The translations under genes and the position numbers were made by a program. A stretch of 64,000 nt of DNA from AE-B3B sp964543295 (GTDB taxonomy: Bacteria; Aerophobota; Aerophobia; Aerophobales; AE-B3A): assembly GCA_964543295.1 (NCBI GenBank), contig CAZIXA010000001.1, forward strand, positions 186,001 through 250,000. The letters are read 5' to 3'. Of this stretch, positions 35,212 through 42,955 are shown one piece after another. The notes under the pieces were generated by a model. It was given only the letters and a program-made list of their open reading frames with translations. It ran no database searches and was not told where the DNA came from. Numbering within the stretch: position 1 is the first letter of the stretch; each line of letters opens with the position of its first letter.

Positions 35212-35297
35212 CCCTTATTTTCAGTAGTCAACAAAGGAAAAATTTGTGATCCTCCTGATCGGCTCTTGCCGCCGGATCTCGACAATAGTCCCTTAAC

Positions 35298-36806
35298 TTA
35301 CCTCACTGGAAGCTGACCCCCGATGGCTGTTTTTTTTAACATCTCTACCGCCCTATCGATCCTCCTTAGAACCTCATTTTTCCCTAACAATACTGCCAGT
35401 TCAAATAAACCTGGTCCCTTCATCTTTCCAGTCAAGGCAACCCTAAGAGGATGAAATGCCTCTCCTAGGGAAAGAGAAAACTCACTGGCTAAATCTCGAA
35501 TTAGTCTTTCTAGATTTTTCTCGTTGAAAAGGGAAAGACCCGCAATTCTTTTCCTCATCTTTTTCAGTAGAGGGGGAACATAATCCTTCTTCAATCTTTT
35601 CTCTACCGAAGTTCGATCATATTCAAAATCGGATTTAAAAAAAAAGTCAGCCAGATTAGTGATTTGAGACAGAACCTTAACTCTTTCTTGTTCAAGCTCT
35701 GTCACTTTTAAGATTTTTTTCCGGGTAAGAGGATCTATCCTTTTTTTTACCCAGTTTTCTCTTCTAAGATAAGGAATCAAAAGGTCTACCAACTGGGTCG
35801 GTTTCAACTTTCTGATATATTCTCCGTTCATCCATTCAAGTTTCCTGGGATCAAAGACAGTTGCACTCTTTCCCACTCTTTCCAGACTGAAACTTCGGAT
35901 AAGCTCCTCCTGGTTAAAGAACTGTTGACTCTCTTGGGTAGACCACCCTAAAAGAGCCAAGTAATTTATCATGGTCCAAGGAAGGTACCCTTTTTCTCTA
36001 TAATCAGCGATGGAAGTTGCACCGTGTCTTTTGCTTAGCTTGGTTCCGTCTCTACCTAAAATCATTGGTATATGAGCGTATTGCGGAATCTTAAAACTCA
36101 AAGCCTCGTAAAGTAGCACCTGTCGAGGAGTATTAGAAAGATGGTCGTCACCCCTTATTACATGGGTTATTTTCATCAGAGCATCATCAATTACATTAGC
36201 AAAATTGAAAGTGGGTGTTCCATTGGATTTTAATATGATGAAATCACCCAGCATTTTAGTCTCAAAGCTCACCTTACCCCTTAACAGATCCTCCACGTAG
36301 ATAGCGCCTTCCCCGGATACTCTGAATCTTACGGTGGGAGACCTTCCCTCACGCTCAAATTCTTTTCTCTCACCAAGTGTTAAGTTTCGACAACGGCAAT
36401 TATACTTAGGAAGCATACCTTTTTCGTGCATTTTCTTCTTGCGTTGCTCGAGTTCCTCAAGAGTACAATAACAGAAATATGCCTTTCTTTTTTTAAAAAG
36501 CGCCGAAGCATAGTTTTTATAGATCTCGATTCTCTGGGACTGGAAATAAGGGCCGTAATTTCCACTAATATCGGGTCCTTCGTCCCAGTCTAATCCGAGC
36601 CATTTGAGATCTTTAATCACGGATTGAGAAAAATCTTTGGTGGAACGGACAATGTCAGTATCCTCGATACGGAGGATAAATTTGCCCCCACTTTGTCTGG
36701 CGAACAACCAATTAAAGAGAGCCGTTCTTGCTCCCCCAATATGCAGTCTTCCTGTAGGACTGGGAGCAAAACGGACCCGCACATTCTTATCAATTAATTT
36801 AGCCAT
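35298..36806 (-). CDS. gltX: Glutamyl-tRNA synthetase
   Basis: GluRS charges tRNA-Glu. The 502-residue class I enzyme has FAPSPTGRLHIGGARTALF (HIGH motif) and KLSKRHGATS (KMSKS motif). It also has a Cys cluster CYC...CRC around residues 110-138 that can bind zinc. Two tRNA-Glu genes (TTC, CTC) are in the window. With glnS also present, this GluRS may be a strict one that does not misacylate tRNA-Gln, but that cannot be judged from sequence alone. Confidence 0.96.
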   Translation of the reverse strand: MAKLIDKNVRVRFAPSPTGRLHIGGARTALFNWLFARQSGGKFILRIEDTDIVRSTKDFSQSVIKDLKWLGLDWDEGPDISGNYGPYFQSQRIEIYKNYASALFKKRKAYFCYCTLEELEQRKKKMHEKGMLPKYNCRCRNLTLGERKEFEREGRSPTVRFRVSGEGAIYVEDLLRGKVSFETKMLGDFIILKSNGTPTFNFANVIDDALMKITHVIRGDDHLSNTPRQVLLYEALSFKIPQYAHIPMILGRDGTKLSKRHGATSIADYREKGYLPWTMINYLALLGWSTQESQQFFNQEELIRSFSLERVGKSATVFDPRKLEWMNGEYIRKLKPTQLVDLLIPYLRRENWVKKRIDPLTRKKILKVTELEQERVKVLSQITNLADFFFKSDFEYDRTSVEKRLKKDYVPPLLKKMRKRIAGLSLFNEKNLERLIRDLASEFSLSLGEAFHPLRVALTGKMKGPGLFELAVLLGKNEVLRRIDRAVEMLKKTAIGGQLPVR

Positions 36807-36966
36807 CTTTCTTTTTCCCAGAGAATCTTTCTTTCTGTCGTGGTATCCTCATGATCAATTGGCTGTTCATCCGAATTTGAGGGAAACCTGCTACCCACTA
36901 AAAGAAAAGAAATTCAATACCAAATAAGTCCGTTTAATAAATATGCCCGGACGGTCAGTATGAGCC

Positions 36967-37056
36967 TCACTTATTTTTGTGTCGATCGGCCCGATGTCTT
37001 TTTTTCCTTTTGTGTCTGGCAATTTTGGATTTTTTTCTCCTTTTGTCAGAAACCAT
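36967..37056 (-). CDS. 29-residue basic ribosomal-type miniprotein (AURKAIP1/COX24-like)
   Basis: An ATG at 37056, preceded by AGAGGAGCAA (a strong ribosome-binding site), opens a 29-codon frame whose product begins MVSDKRRKKSKIARHK and ends RHRADRHKNK. It is almost wholly Lys, Arg and His. The KKSKIxxHKRKKR...NRHK-type pattern is that of the small AURKAIP1/COX24 domain proteins known from Bacteroidetes and mitochondrial ribosomes. By analogy it is likely a small ribosomal subunit-type component. A longer 75-codon frame overlaps it in another phase but lacks such support. It lies between gltX and the TPR gene. Confidence 0.78.
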   Translation of the reverse strand: MVSDKRRKKSKIARHKRKKRHRADRHKNK

Positions 37057-37119
37057 TTGCTCCTCTTTTTATATAAGATTTCATTGTCTGATTTTGGGGA
37101 CAAAAGGCAATTTGTCAAC

Positions 37120-37791
37120 CTAGCGAGATTTCTCAGTCTTTATTCGCTGAATCTGTGCTTCTGCCATACTTCTTTTCTCTGATAAAGGATAGCGAGAGAG
37201 AAGTTCTTCATAGGTTCTTAGCGCCTTATCCTTGTCCCCTTGCAACTGCTGGCACCTAGCCAATCCCAGAAGGGCCTGGGGAGCTAGTGAACCTTCAGAA
37301 TATTTCTCCAGGAACTTCTGGTAACTCCTGATAGCCTCCTTATAATTCCTGGATTGCTCATAGCTAGAGGCTAACTTTATGACCACCCACGGCGCAAAAT
37401 AGTCATCTGCATATTTATTCTCGAATTTCTTTAAAACCTTGCTAGCTTTCTCGTATTCTCCTAAAGAATAAAGACAATTACCCAAATAGAAGAGAACCTC
37501 TTTTTTATTCTTAACCCAAAAATTGGATAGAATAGCTTCATAGAAGGTCTTTGCCTTTTTTAATTTGTCAAGCCTCTCTTCTTTTTTTTCGCTATTTTGA
37601 GCCTGTTGATAGTAAGAAATGGCTAGTCGAAAATTTTTCTGTGCGATTTTGTTAACGTGAGCCTGGAAAATAGATACTGCTGCAAGACAAGCAATTACCG
37701 CAGCTACCAATAAGGCATAAAGAATGATTCTTTTCCTACTCATTTTTGTTGCCCTAATCGAAGACCACATCTGCTTTAAATAATCATACAT
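37120..37791 (-). CDS. Membrane-anchored tetratricopeptide-repeat protein
   Basis: The 223-residue protein has a short cytoplasmic tail, one transmembrane helix (about 23-43) and then tandem TPR helices. Examples are YYQQAQNSEKKEERLDKL, VLFYLGNCLYSLGEYEKAS and ALLGLARCQQLQGDKDKAL. The layout resembles YfgM/YbgF-like periplasmic adaptor proteins that hold together envelope complexes. No catalytic site is visible. Its ATG directly abuts the UPF0280 stop, so it is the last gene of the V-ATPase F, pyrE, UPF0280, TPR set. Confidence 0.82.
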   Translation of the reverse strand: MYDYLKQMWSSIRATKMSRKRIILYALLVAAVIACLAAVSIFQAHVNKIAQKNFRLAISYYQQAQNSEKKEERLDKLKKAKTFYEAILSNFWVKNKKEVLFYLGNCLYSLGEYEKASKVLKKFENKYADDYFAPWVVIKLASSYEQSRNYKEAIRSYQKFLEKYSEGSLAPQALLGLARCQQLQGDKDKALRTYEELLSRYPLSEKRSMAEAQIQRIKTEKSR

Positions 37792-38520
37792 CTAGTGAAC
37801 TCCTCTCAATATTCTCAGTCTGCCCCATGCTCCCATTTTTTTCTCCTTTACGATTACCCCGCCCCGGATAAAGGGTATCTTGCGAACAAATTCCAAACCC
37901 TTTTGAATGCTTACCTCGTCTTTTACCAGATTACCTACAGCGGTAGCAACTGCGTCGGCTAAAGCAGTGAAAGGAGACAGAATAATTACTGCATCTGCCG
38001 TTCCCAGGCTCTGGGAGTGACCAAAAGTTCCCGCCGAACAGCAGATACCTAAAGGAGTGTCCTGAGGTTCAATTTGGAGGGCAATTCTTTTTGAAAGCGG
38101 TGAATCGCCAGCATAGATTCCCACTATTCTTCTTCTCTTCACTTTCATAAATATGTCCCCCCCATTTTCTACTATCACCTGATCACAATAGTTCAAAAGC
38201 TCCTTTCCCACAAACTCCGCTATCGCCCCGGCTACCGTAGCCATTGGCCCTACTCCAGCCTCACGGCCTGCCTCAACCATAGTTCTCACAATAGGCGGCA
38301 TTCCCTCTTCAAGTGGAAAAGGTTTAAAGGTCGTTCTGAAGATGGGATTCCGATAGATATACTGTTCGATGTCCTTGCGACACCAGACCAATGCCTCTTC
38401 GGTCTGTTTGGGTAGTTTCCTGCTAGCTAAAACGAAAAGATTACTTTCCTTAATCTCTACTTGAAAAGAAAATAGATCCCTTGGTGTGATTAGCTCTCTG
38501 TAAACGAGTTCTTTCTTCAC
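37792..38520 (-). CDS. UPF0280 family protein (ApbE-like)
   Basis: The 242-residue protein fits the UPF0280 family, distantly related to the FAD:protein FMN transferase ApbE. Visible segments are GVGPMATVAGAIAEFVG, VENGGDIFM, AGDSPLSKRIALQI, the Cys-containing CCSAGTFGHS and the Asp-rich GTADAVIILSPFTALADAVATAVGN. The metal-site layout of ApbE is partly preserved, but the reaction is unknown. The GTG start shares bases with the pyrE stop. The family is common in methanogens and anaerobic bacteria. Confidence 0.88.
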   Translation of the reverse strand: MKKELVYRELITPRDLFSFQVEIKESNLFVLASRKLPKQTEEALVWCRKDIEQYIYRNPIFRTTFKPFPLEEGMPPIVRTMVEAGREAGVGPMATVAGAIAEFVGKELLNYCDQVIVENGGDIFMKVKRRRIVGIYAGDSPLSKRIALQIEPQDTPLGICCSAGTFGHSQSLGTADAVIILSPFTALADAVATAVGNLVKDEVSIQKGLEFVRKIPFIRGGVIVKEKKMGAWGRLRILRGVH

Positions 38521-39128
38521 TTTAGCTGTCTGATACTTTTGCTACCCGGTCTAATTAACGATACTCCTTTTTTACATAAAGGACATCTAGCTTGAGAATA
38601 AGTCTTTATTTTCAAACTTAACAGACTCTTTGGCTGAATTTTGATCTTTCTTTTAGTGATGAAGGCTATTTTATTGCAGCTTCGGTTAATTAAACACCCT
38701 ACTCCCACAACTTCTCCTTTACTTTCCTCTACCATCTTTATAATCTCCTTGACTGAGCCACCCGTAGTAATCACATCCTCCACTACCAATACCTTTTCTT
38801 CTGGATTTATTCTAAATCCTCTTCGCAAGATGAATTTTCCCTTATTTTTCTCAGCAAAGATAGCCCGTGCTTCCAACACTTCAGCTACCTTTTGACCTAC
38901 CACAATTCCTCCTAGAGCTGGACTTATGACAACTTGAGTACCTTTATTCCTGAAAAATTGGGCTAAAGATGCACACAACCTGGTAGCCAACCAAGGATAT
39001 TGAAGAACCAAGGCAGCTTGAAGATATTTTGCGCTGTGTAAACCTGAGGAAAGTTCAAAATGACCTTCTAGCAAAGCTCTTTTTTTCTTAAATATAGCCA
39101 CAATTTCTTTTTTGTCCAACAATTTCAT
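38517..39128 (-). CDS. pyrE: Orotate phosphoribosyltransferase
   Basis: PyrE makes orotidine 5'-phosphate from orotate and PRPP in pyrimidine synthesis. The 203-residue protein has the PRPP loop VLVVEDVITTGGSVKE and the early FELSSGLHSAKYLQ substrate segment. It belongs to the Thermus-like subgroup, which carries a C-terminal CPLCKKG stretch as here. Its ATG overlaps the stop of the V-ATPase F gene (ATGA) and its own stop overlaps the next gene, so all are likely co-translated. No other pyrimidine genes are adjacent. Confidence 0.92.
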   Translation of the reverse strand: MKLLDKKEIVAIFKKKRALLEGHFELSSGLHSAKYLQAALVLQYPWLATRLCASLAQFFRNKGTQVVISPALGGIVVGQKVAEVLEARAIFAEKNKGKFILRRGFRINPEEKVLVVEDVITTGGSVKEIIKMVEESKGEVVGVGCLINRSCNKIAFITKRKIKIQPKSLLSLKIKTYSQARCPLCKKGVSLIRPGSKSIRQLK

Positions 39129-39442
39129 TCAGGTAATTCCATACCTACTGCTTTCTTTATCAGATTTTTTAGTCTTTTCTCGGCCACTCCAGAAAACTCT
39201 CTCGTAAAATCCGGGACTATTGTGATAGTCAAGGAAGTTTTTTGTTCACTAATCTCTTCGATCACTTCCAGACAGTCAGCAGCTAAGGATTCAGAGATAA
39301 AAATGACCTCGTGACCTTCCTCAGATAGCTCACGAATAATCCTTCCCGCCTCTTCGGAAGTCTGGCAAATAACAGCATTTATCCCTATCCCAGAAAAAGG
39401 AAGACAGGTTTGTTTATCAGCAATGATTGCTATCTTGGACAT
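39125..39442 (-). CDS. V/A-type ATP synthase subunit F
   Basis: The 105-residue protein has the Rossmann-like fold and pattern of V/A-ATPase subunit F, a central-stalk component. It starts SKIAIIADKQTCLPF, then GINAVICQTSEEAGRII, VIFISESLA and the C-terminal helix LKNLIKKAVGMEL. ATG 39442 with AGAGGTG upstream is preferred to the TTG at 39457. In complete operons F lies between C and A. Here C is about 470 bp upstream beyond a repeat and an opposite-strand gene, and A, B and D do not follow; pyrE does. Confidence 0.85.
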   Translation of the reverse strand: MSKIAIIADKQTCLPFSGIGINAVICQTSEEAGRIIRELSEEGHEVIFISESLAADCLEVIEEISEQKTSLTITIVPDFTREFSGVAEKRLKNLIKKAVGMELPE

Positions 39443-39534
39443 AAAGTCACCTCTCAAACCCGGTTTTATTTGACAAATAGAGACAATATGACACAGTTAG
39501 ACCCATCGGGTTTGCTAAATTCAGACAACTTGAA

Positions 39535-39722
39535 CATATTGAGGGGGGAAATAGGGCTTCGCCGATTCCTTCGGAATGCCCCCCTCAACGGCCCGATCGG
39601 CAGAGCCGACTCTCGCTTCGCTCGAGCAAGTCGGACCTGCTCCCCTCTTTTTTCTGATATCTCGTCTGCCGAAGTTTACTTGATAACAATTCAGTGAAAT
39701 TATTGAAACTCCTATACCTTAA
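39535..39722 (+). repeat. Hairpin-rich dispersed element, copy 3 (near full length)
   Basis: About 188 bp, beginning ATATTGAGGGGGG and ending CTCCTATACCTTAA. It has the hairpins GGGCTTCGCCGATTC, GGCAGAGCCGACTCTCG and CTCGTCTGCCGAAG, and is closest to the copy at 58215-58407. It lies between V-ATPase F and the small Cys-rich gene. An 8-bp inverted repeat CAAACCCG/CGGGTTTG (39455-39462, 39507-39514) stands just before it. Confidence 0.8.
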
Positions 39723-39742
39723 GATACGCATGAGGAAATAAT

Positions 39743-39904
39743 ATGACCAGTAAAACCCTCTGGCGGAAGTTTGTAGTAAAAATAACCAACTTTTTAGGAG
39801 GTAATTCATATCTATGTGATAGTTGTGTACATGATTACCGCAGCTGTAATGACCCTGATCGTCCCAATGTCACCAGATGCCCGAATTATAGAGCACGTTA
39901 CTGA
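39743..39904 (+). CDS. 53-residue cysteine-rich small protein
   Basis: ATG 39743 is preceded by TGAGGAAATAAT, a good ribosome-binding site. The 53-residue product starts MTSKTLWRKFVVKITNF with a basic amphipathic segment. It then has CDSCVHDYRSC and a later DRPNVTRCPNY. Four cysteines in a C-x2-C-x6-C-x10-C pattern suggest a zinc knuckle or a small metal site. I do not know its function. It runs opposite to its neighbours, fills the gap between a hairpin repeat and the V-ATPase C stop (39909), and ends 4 bp before that stop. Length and composition argue for a real gene; transcription is unproven. Confidence 0.62.
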   Translation: MTSKTLWRKFVVKITNFLGGNSYLCDSCVHDYRSCNDPDRPNVTRCPNYRARY

Positions 39905-39908
39905 CAAC

Positions 39909-40958
39909 CTAGCTCGAGCCGATTATTTGTTCGGCCGCTCTCTCGGTAGATACTCCGGCTAACTTTTCCCGCAAGATCACTCTGAAGCGCCTTAGCTCCC
40001 GTTTTTTAAGAAATATATAATTAACTAAAGCTTCTCTTCCAAAAGTTATGTAAAAGCCACGCGCAGTGTGTTTTAAAATGAGCTTGTCCAAGTATCTATC
40101 CAGACCAAAAAAAGACCGTTTTTTGTCCCACTCCTCAAAAGCTGCCGCCACTACCTCTCTGAACTCCCCACCCGGAAACTCCAGGATTTGTGATTCCTTT
40201 GGTTGGTAGGCTAATCTGAGTAGATAATCTTTATCCAAACCTCCTCCCTCCATCAAAAAATCTTTCAGTAATTCTCTTTCTTCATGCAAGAATCGAATTC
40301 TGAAAAATGTCTTTATGTTGAAACTGTCAATCTGGAGTTGAATCAGTTTCCTAAGAAAGGGGTCAGAGTATTCTTCAATCTTTGAAAGCAACCATTGGAA
40401 GAAGCGTTTATCTAAAAGATTGTCCAAAAACTGTGGGTGAGGGTTTCCTTCCACTAAGGGAAAAATTTCCTCTAGTAGATTTGCGACCTCAGAGGAAAGA
40501 ACAGCAAAATTCTCTTTTTCTATTGCCTCTTTAAGAGCTTCTACAGCTTGTGTTCCTGCTTGAGATAAAGCCGGGGGTACAGATGATGAGACTGCCAGGG
40601 ATAATTTTCCCTGGAAGTGTATCTTTAGCAGGATTTTTAGATTGTGGAAATCATTCTCCAGCCAAAATAAGTCTGTCAGATCTGGCTCAGGACAAAAGCT
40701 TCGTAGCTCTACATAAGTCCTCCTTGATTCTTCTTCTAGTCCTGCCTCAAAGTCCTCCTCTTTTTGAACTTTCTTCATTGACTCAGAGTAGGGGAAAAGT
40801 TTACCCAGGATTTGCAAAATTTCTCCTACTCCACCGGCTTGCTTTATTCGAGAAAAATCAGCTTCTCTTAAAAGACGGACTTCCAAACCTCTTATTCTTC
40901 CCGTGGTGTAGGCATAACGGGTGTCTTTGGTGGGTATAGTAAAGTAGTCCAAGTTCAT
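39909..40958 (-). CDS. V/A-type ATP synthase subunit C
   Basis: Subunit C joins the central stalk to the membrane ring. From ATG 40958 the protein has 349 residues and fits the AC39/subunit C family. The N-terminus YAYTTGRIRGLEVRLL is typical. Helical repeats follow, with LTDLFWLENDFHNLKILLK, LIQLQIDSFNIKTFFRIRF and a C-terminal VNYIFLKKRELRRFRVIL. The ATG shares bases with the stop of the glycosyltransferase gene, so it is now coupled to lipid genes. Subunits I, K and E are not upstream and A, B, D are not downstream. Confidence 0.87.
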   Translation of the reverse strand: MNLDYFTIPTKDTRYAYTTGRIRGLEVRLLREADFSRIKQAGGVGEILQILGKLFPYSESMKKVQKEEDFEAGLEEESRRTYVELRSFCPEPDLTDLFWLENDFHNLKILLKIHFQGKLSLAVSSSVPPALSQAGTQAVEALKEAIEKENFAVLSSEVANLLEEIFPLVEGNPHPQFLDNLLDKRFFQWLLSKIEEYSDPFLRKLIQLQIDSFNIKTFFRIRFLHEERELLKDFLMEGGGLDKDYLLRLAYQPKESQILEFPGGEFREVVAAAFEEWDKKRSFFGLDRYLDKLILKHTARGFYITFGREALVNYIFLKKRELRRFRVILREKLAGVSTERAAEQIIGSS

Positions 40959-42076
40959 TTTTCTCTTACCAAACTCATTACCTTTTGAGCGATTTGTTGT
41001 GCAGATTGCGGGCAGGCAAAGTCTTCTATATGCCTCTGCCATTCCTTCAGGTAAGAAGAGTCGTTCAAAAGATGGCCAATTAAGTCAACTATATCCTCCT
41101 TATTCTTTAATTCAAAAGCCAGTCCCTTTTCTAAAAGAAGTTCCTTATTTCTCCTTTCCTGGCCGGCCAGAGAATCGACAATTCCCAAGGGTAAGCGTTT
41201 GGCCAGAGCTTCTGCAGTAGTGAGCCCTCCTGGCTTACTAATTAGCAGGTCTGATATTTCCATTAACTCATCGATTTCCCGTGTGTATCCAAAGACTTTT
41301 AAAGGTAAGTCCAACTTAGATTGCATCCTTCGAAATTTATTTCTTAATCTCCGATTTATTCCCGTCACTACTAGAAGTTGAATAGGAAGATGTGAGCTGG
41401 CTAAACCAAGCACAATCTCCTTGAGCGATCCCATTCCCTGTCCTCCTCCCATCAAAAGGACAGTGAACAGATCCTCTTTTATCCCCCATTTTTTTTTTAA
41501 GTTTTCCCTACTTTTAGATCTAGAGATATTAGGAGAAATAGGAATGCCAGTAACTCGAATTTTATTTAGAGGAATTCCTCTTTCTACTAAATTTTCCTTT
41601 AATGCCCCGTGAGGCAAGAAATATACATCAACCTCGTTATAGAACCAGTAAGGATGAAGGCAAAAGTCGGTAGGAACAGCAGCCAACAAATAATCTAAAC
41701 ACTTCTTTTTCTTTATGATGGAAGAAAGAGCGCAGGCTATGCTATGAGTACATATGACAGCTTGAGGGTTAAAAGGAAGAATGACCTCTCTGTATAATCG
41801 TAGGTAATTTGTGCGATATAAAAAATTCCTTAAAGCATAGGTTGACCAGTATACCTCTTGGCTATCCCAAATAAGATCCCAAAACCAAGGCGTGAGAGTA
41901 ATTATGGCATAATAGAGACTATCCAATAAGGTCCTTAAGAGGCGATTTCCGTGCTGAAACAGGTTCTCTCCCCGTACTTCCACTTCTGGATAAAATTCCA
42001 TAAAAGCCTGTTTAACGGCTTCCGCAGCCTGCCTGTGGCCAGAAACAGCCGATATATACAAAAGCAGAACTTTCAT
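40955..42076 (-). CDS. GT28-family glycolipid glycosyltransferase (MGDG-synthase/UgtP-like)
   Basis: The 373-residue protein starts VLLLYISAVSGHRQAAEAV, the acceptor-side motif of MGDG synthase and UgtP. It has THSIACALSS near residue 110. The sugar-nucleotide C-terminal part contains VLLMGGGQGMGSLKE and SKPGGLTTAEALAKRLP. Such enzymes transfer galactose or glucose to diacylglycerol. The position after an LpxL-type acyltransferase, which it overlaps by four bases, suggests membrane glycolipid synthesis. The exact sugar and acceptor are not known. Confidence 0.88.
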   Translation of the reverse strand: MKVLLLYISAVSGHRQAAEAVKQAFMEFYPEVEVRGENLFQHGNRLLRTLLDSLYYAIITLTPWFWDLIWDSQEVYWSTYALRNFLYRTNYLRLYREVILPFNPQAVICTHSIACALSSIIKKKKCLDYLLAAVPTDFCLHPYWFYNEVDVYFLPHGALKENLVERGIPLNKIRVTGIPISPNISRSKSRENLKKKWGIKEDLFTVLLMGGGQGMGSLKEIVLGLASSHLPIQLLVVTGINRRLRNKFRRMQSKLDLPLKVFGYTREIDELMEISDLLISKPGGLTTAEALAKRLPLGIVDSLAGQERRNKELLLEKGLAFELKNKEDIVDLIGHLLNDSSYLKEWQRHIEDFACPQSAQQIAQKVMSLVREK

Positions 42077-42948
42077 TTTATAAATGCTCCTTTAGGTTCT
42101 AAGAGAAGCCAGTGGTCAGGATAGTAACGAAGATAGTCCTCTACAATTTGAATAAAACTGTTTATGGCTTCTTGTACATCTCTTTCTTCACTCTTACCTT
42201 TCTTTACCTCTAAAGGAGCCTCAACAATTCCCTTTTGTCTCCCATTGCCTCTATCCCTGATGCTAAAGGCAGGTGTAATCATGGCTTCGGTCTTTCGAGC
42301 CAATCTGAACGGCCCTAAGGGGACATCAACCTCCTGACTAAAAAGTTTTGCTTTCATGGTCTGCTCTAAGTTCTCATCAGCAAGTATGGCCAGAATCTCG
42401 TTTCTTTTTAAAACTTTTATTCCCTCCTTTAATCTAGCCAAAGGAATAACTTTTATCCTCTTTTTTTCACGTATGTAGTTAAAGAGCCTATCTGTGCGTT
42501 TGTTCTTGTGGGGCCTTACCAAAAAATTTACCTTATATCCCAAGAGAGCTAAGCTGAACCCACCCCATTCCCAATTACCAAAATGGGTTGACAATAGTAT
42601 CACTCCTTTTCCTTTAGAGAGAGCAAAATCGAGATTTTCGACCCCGAGAGGCGTGACCAGGCGAAAGAATCTATTTTGATCTAGTCCAGGTAGCCAAAGA
42701 AACTCCCGTAGATATTTAGCAAAATTGTGGTAAACGCCAACCACAATTTTTCTCACCAGAGGATCCTTATTATCTTTACCCAGAATCAAGCAAATGTTGT
42801 GAACTACTGCTTTTTTATACGATCTGTATTTGCCGAAGGGAATTAGGAAACAAAGATCAGCCAATCTCCTAGCTACCCAGTAAGCCAACGATGAAGGTAA
42901 AAAGGAGGAAAAGAACTCTCCCACTTTGTACAAGAGATAAACCCACAC
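42073..42948 (-). CDS. Lysophospholipid / lipid A-type acyltransferase (LpxL/HtrB family)
   Basis: The 291-residue protein has an N-terminal membrane segment and the family catalytic motif in STHFGNWEWGG (His and Glu four apart) near residue 120. LADENLEQ and PGLDQNRFFR-type segments are also present. In Gram-negative bacteria this family adds secondary acyl chains to lipid A. No other lipid A genes are in the window, so the acceptor may be another glycolipid. The start is GTG. It is coupled to the glycosyltransferase gene and follows an MFS gene. Confidence 0.88.
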   Translation of the reverse strand: MWVYLLYKVGEFFSSFLPSSLAYWVARRLADLCFLIPFGKYRSYKKAVVHNICLILGKDNKDPLVRKIVVGVYHNFAKYLREFLWLPGLDQNRFFRLVTPLGVENLDFALSKGKGVILLSTHFGNWEWGGFSLALLGYKVNFLVRPHKNKRTDRLFNYIREKKRIKVIPLARLKEGIKVLKRNEILAILADENLEQTMKAKLFSQEVDVPLGPFRLARKTEAMITPAFSIRDRGNGRQKGIVEAPLEVKKGKSEERDVQEAINSFIQIVEDYLRYYPDHWLLLEPKGAFIK

Positions 42949-42955
42949 CTTGTGC

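Noticed and set aside
36891..37118. A 75-codon minus-strand frame between gltX and the TPR gene.
   Set aside because: It has no clear ribosome-binding site, overlaps the much better supported 29-codon basic gene in another phase, and resembles no family.
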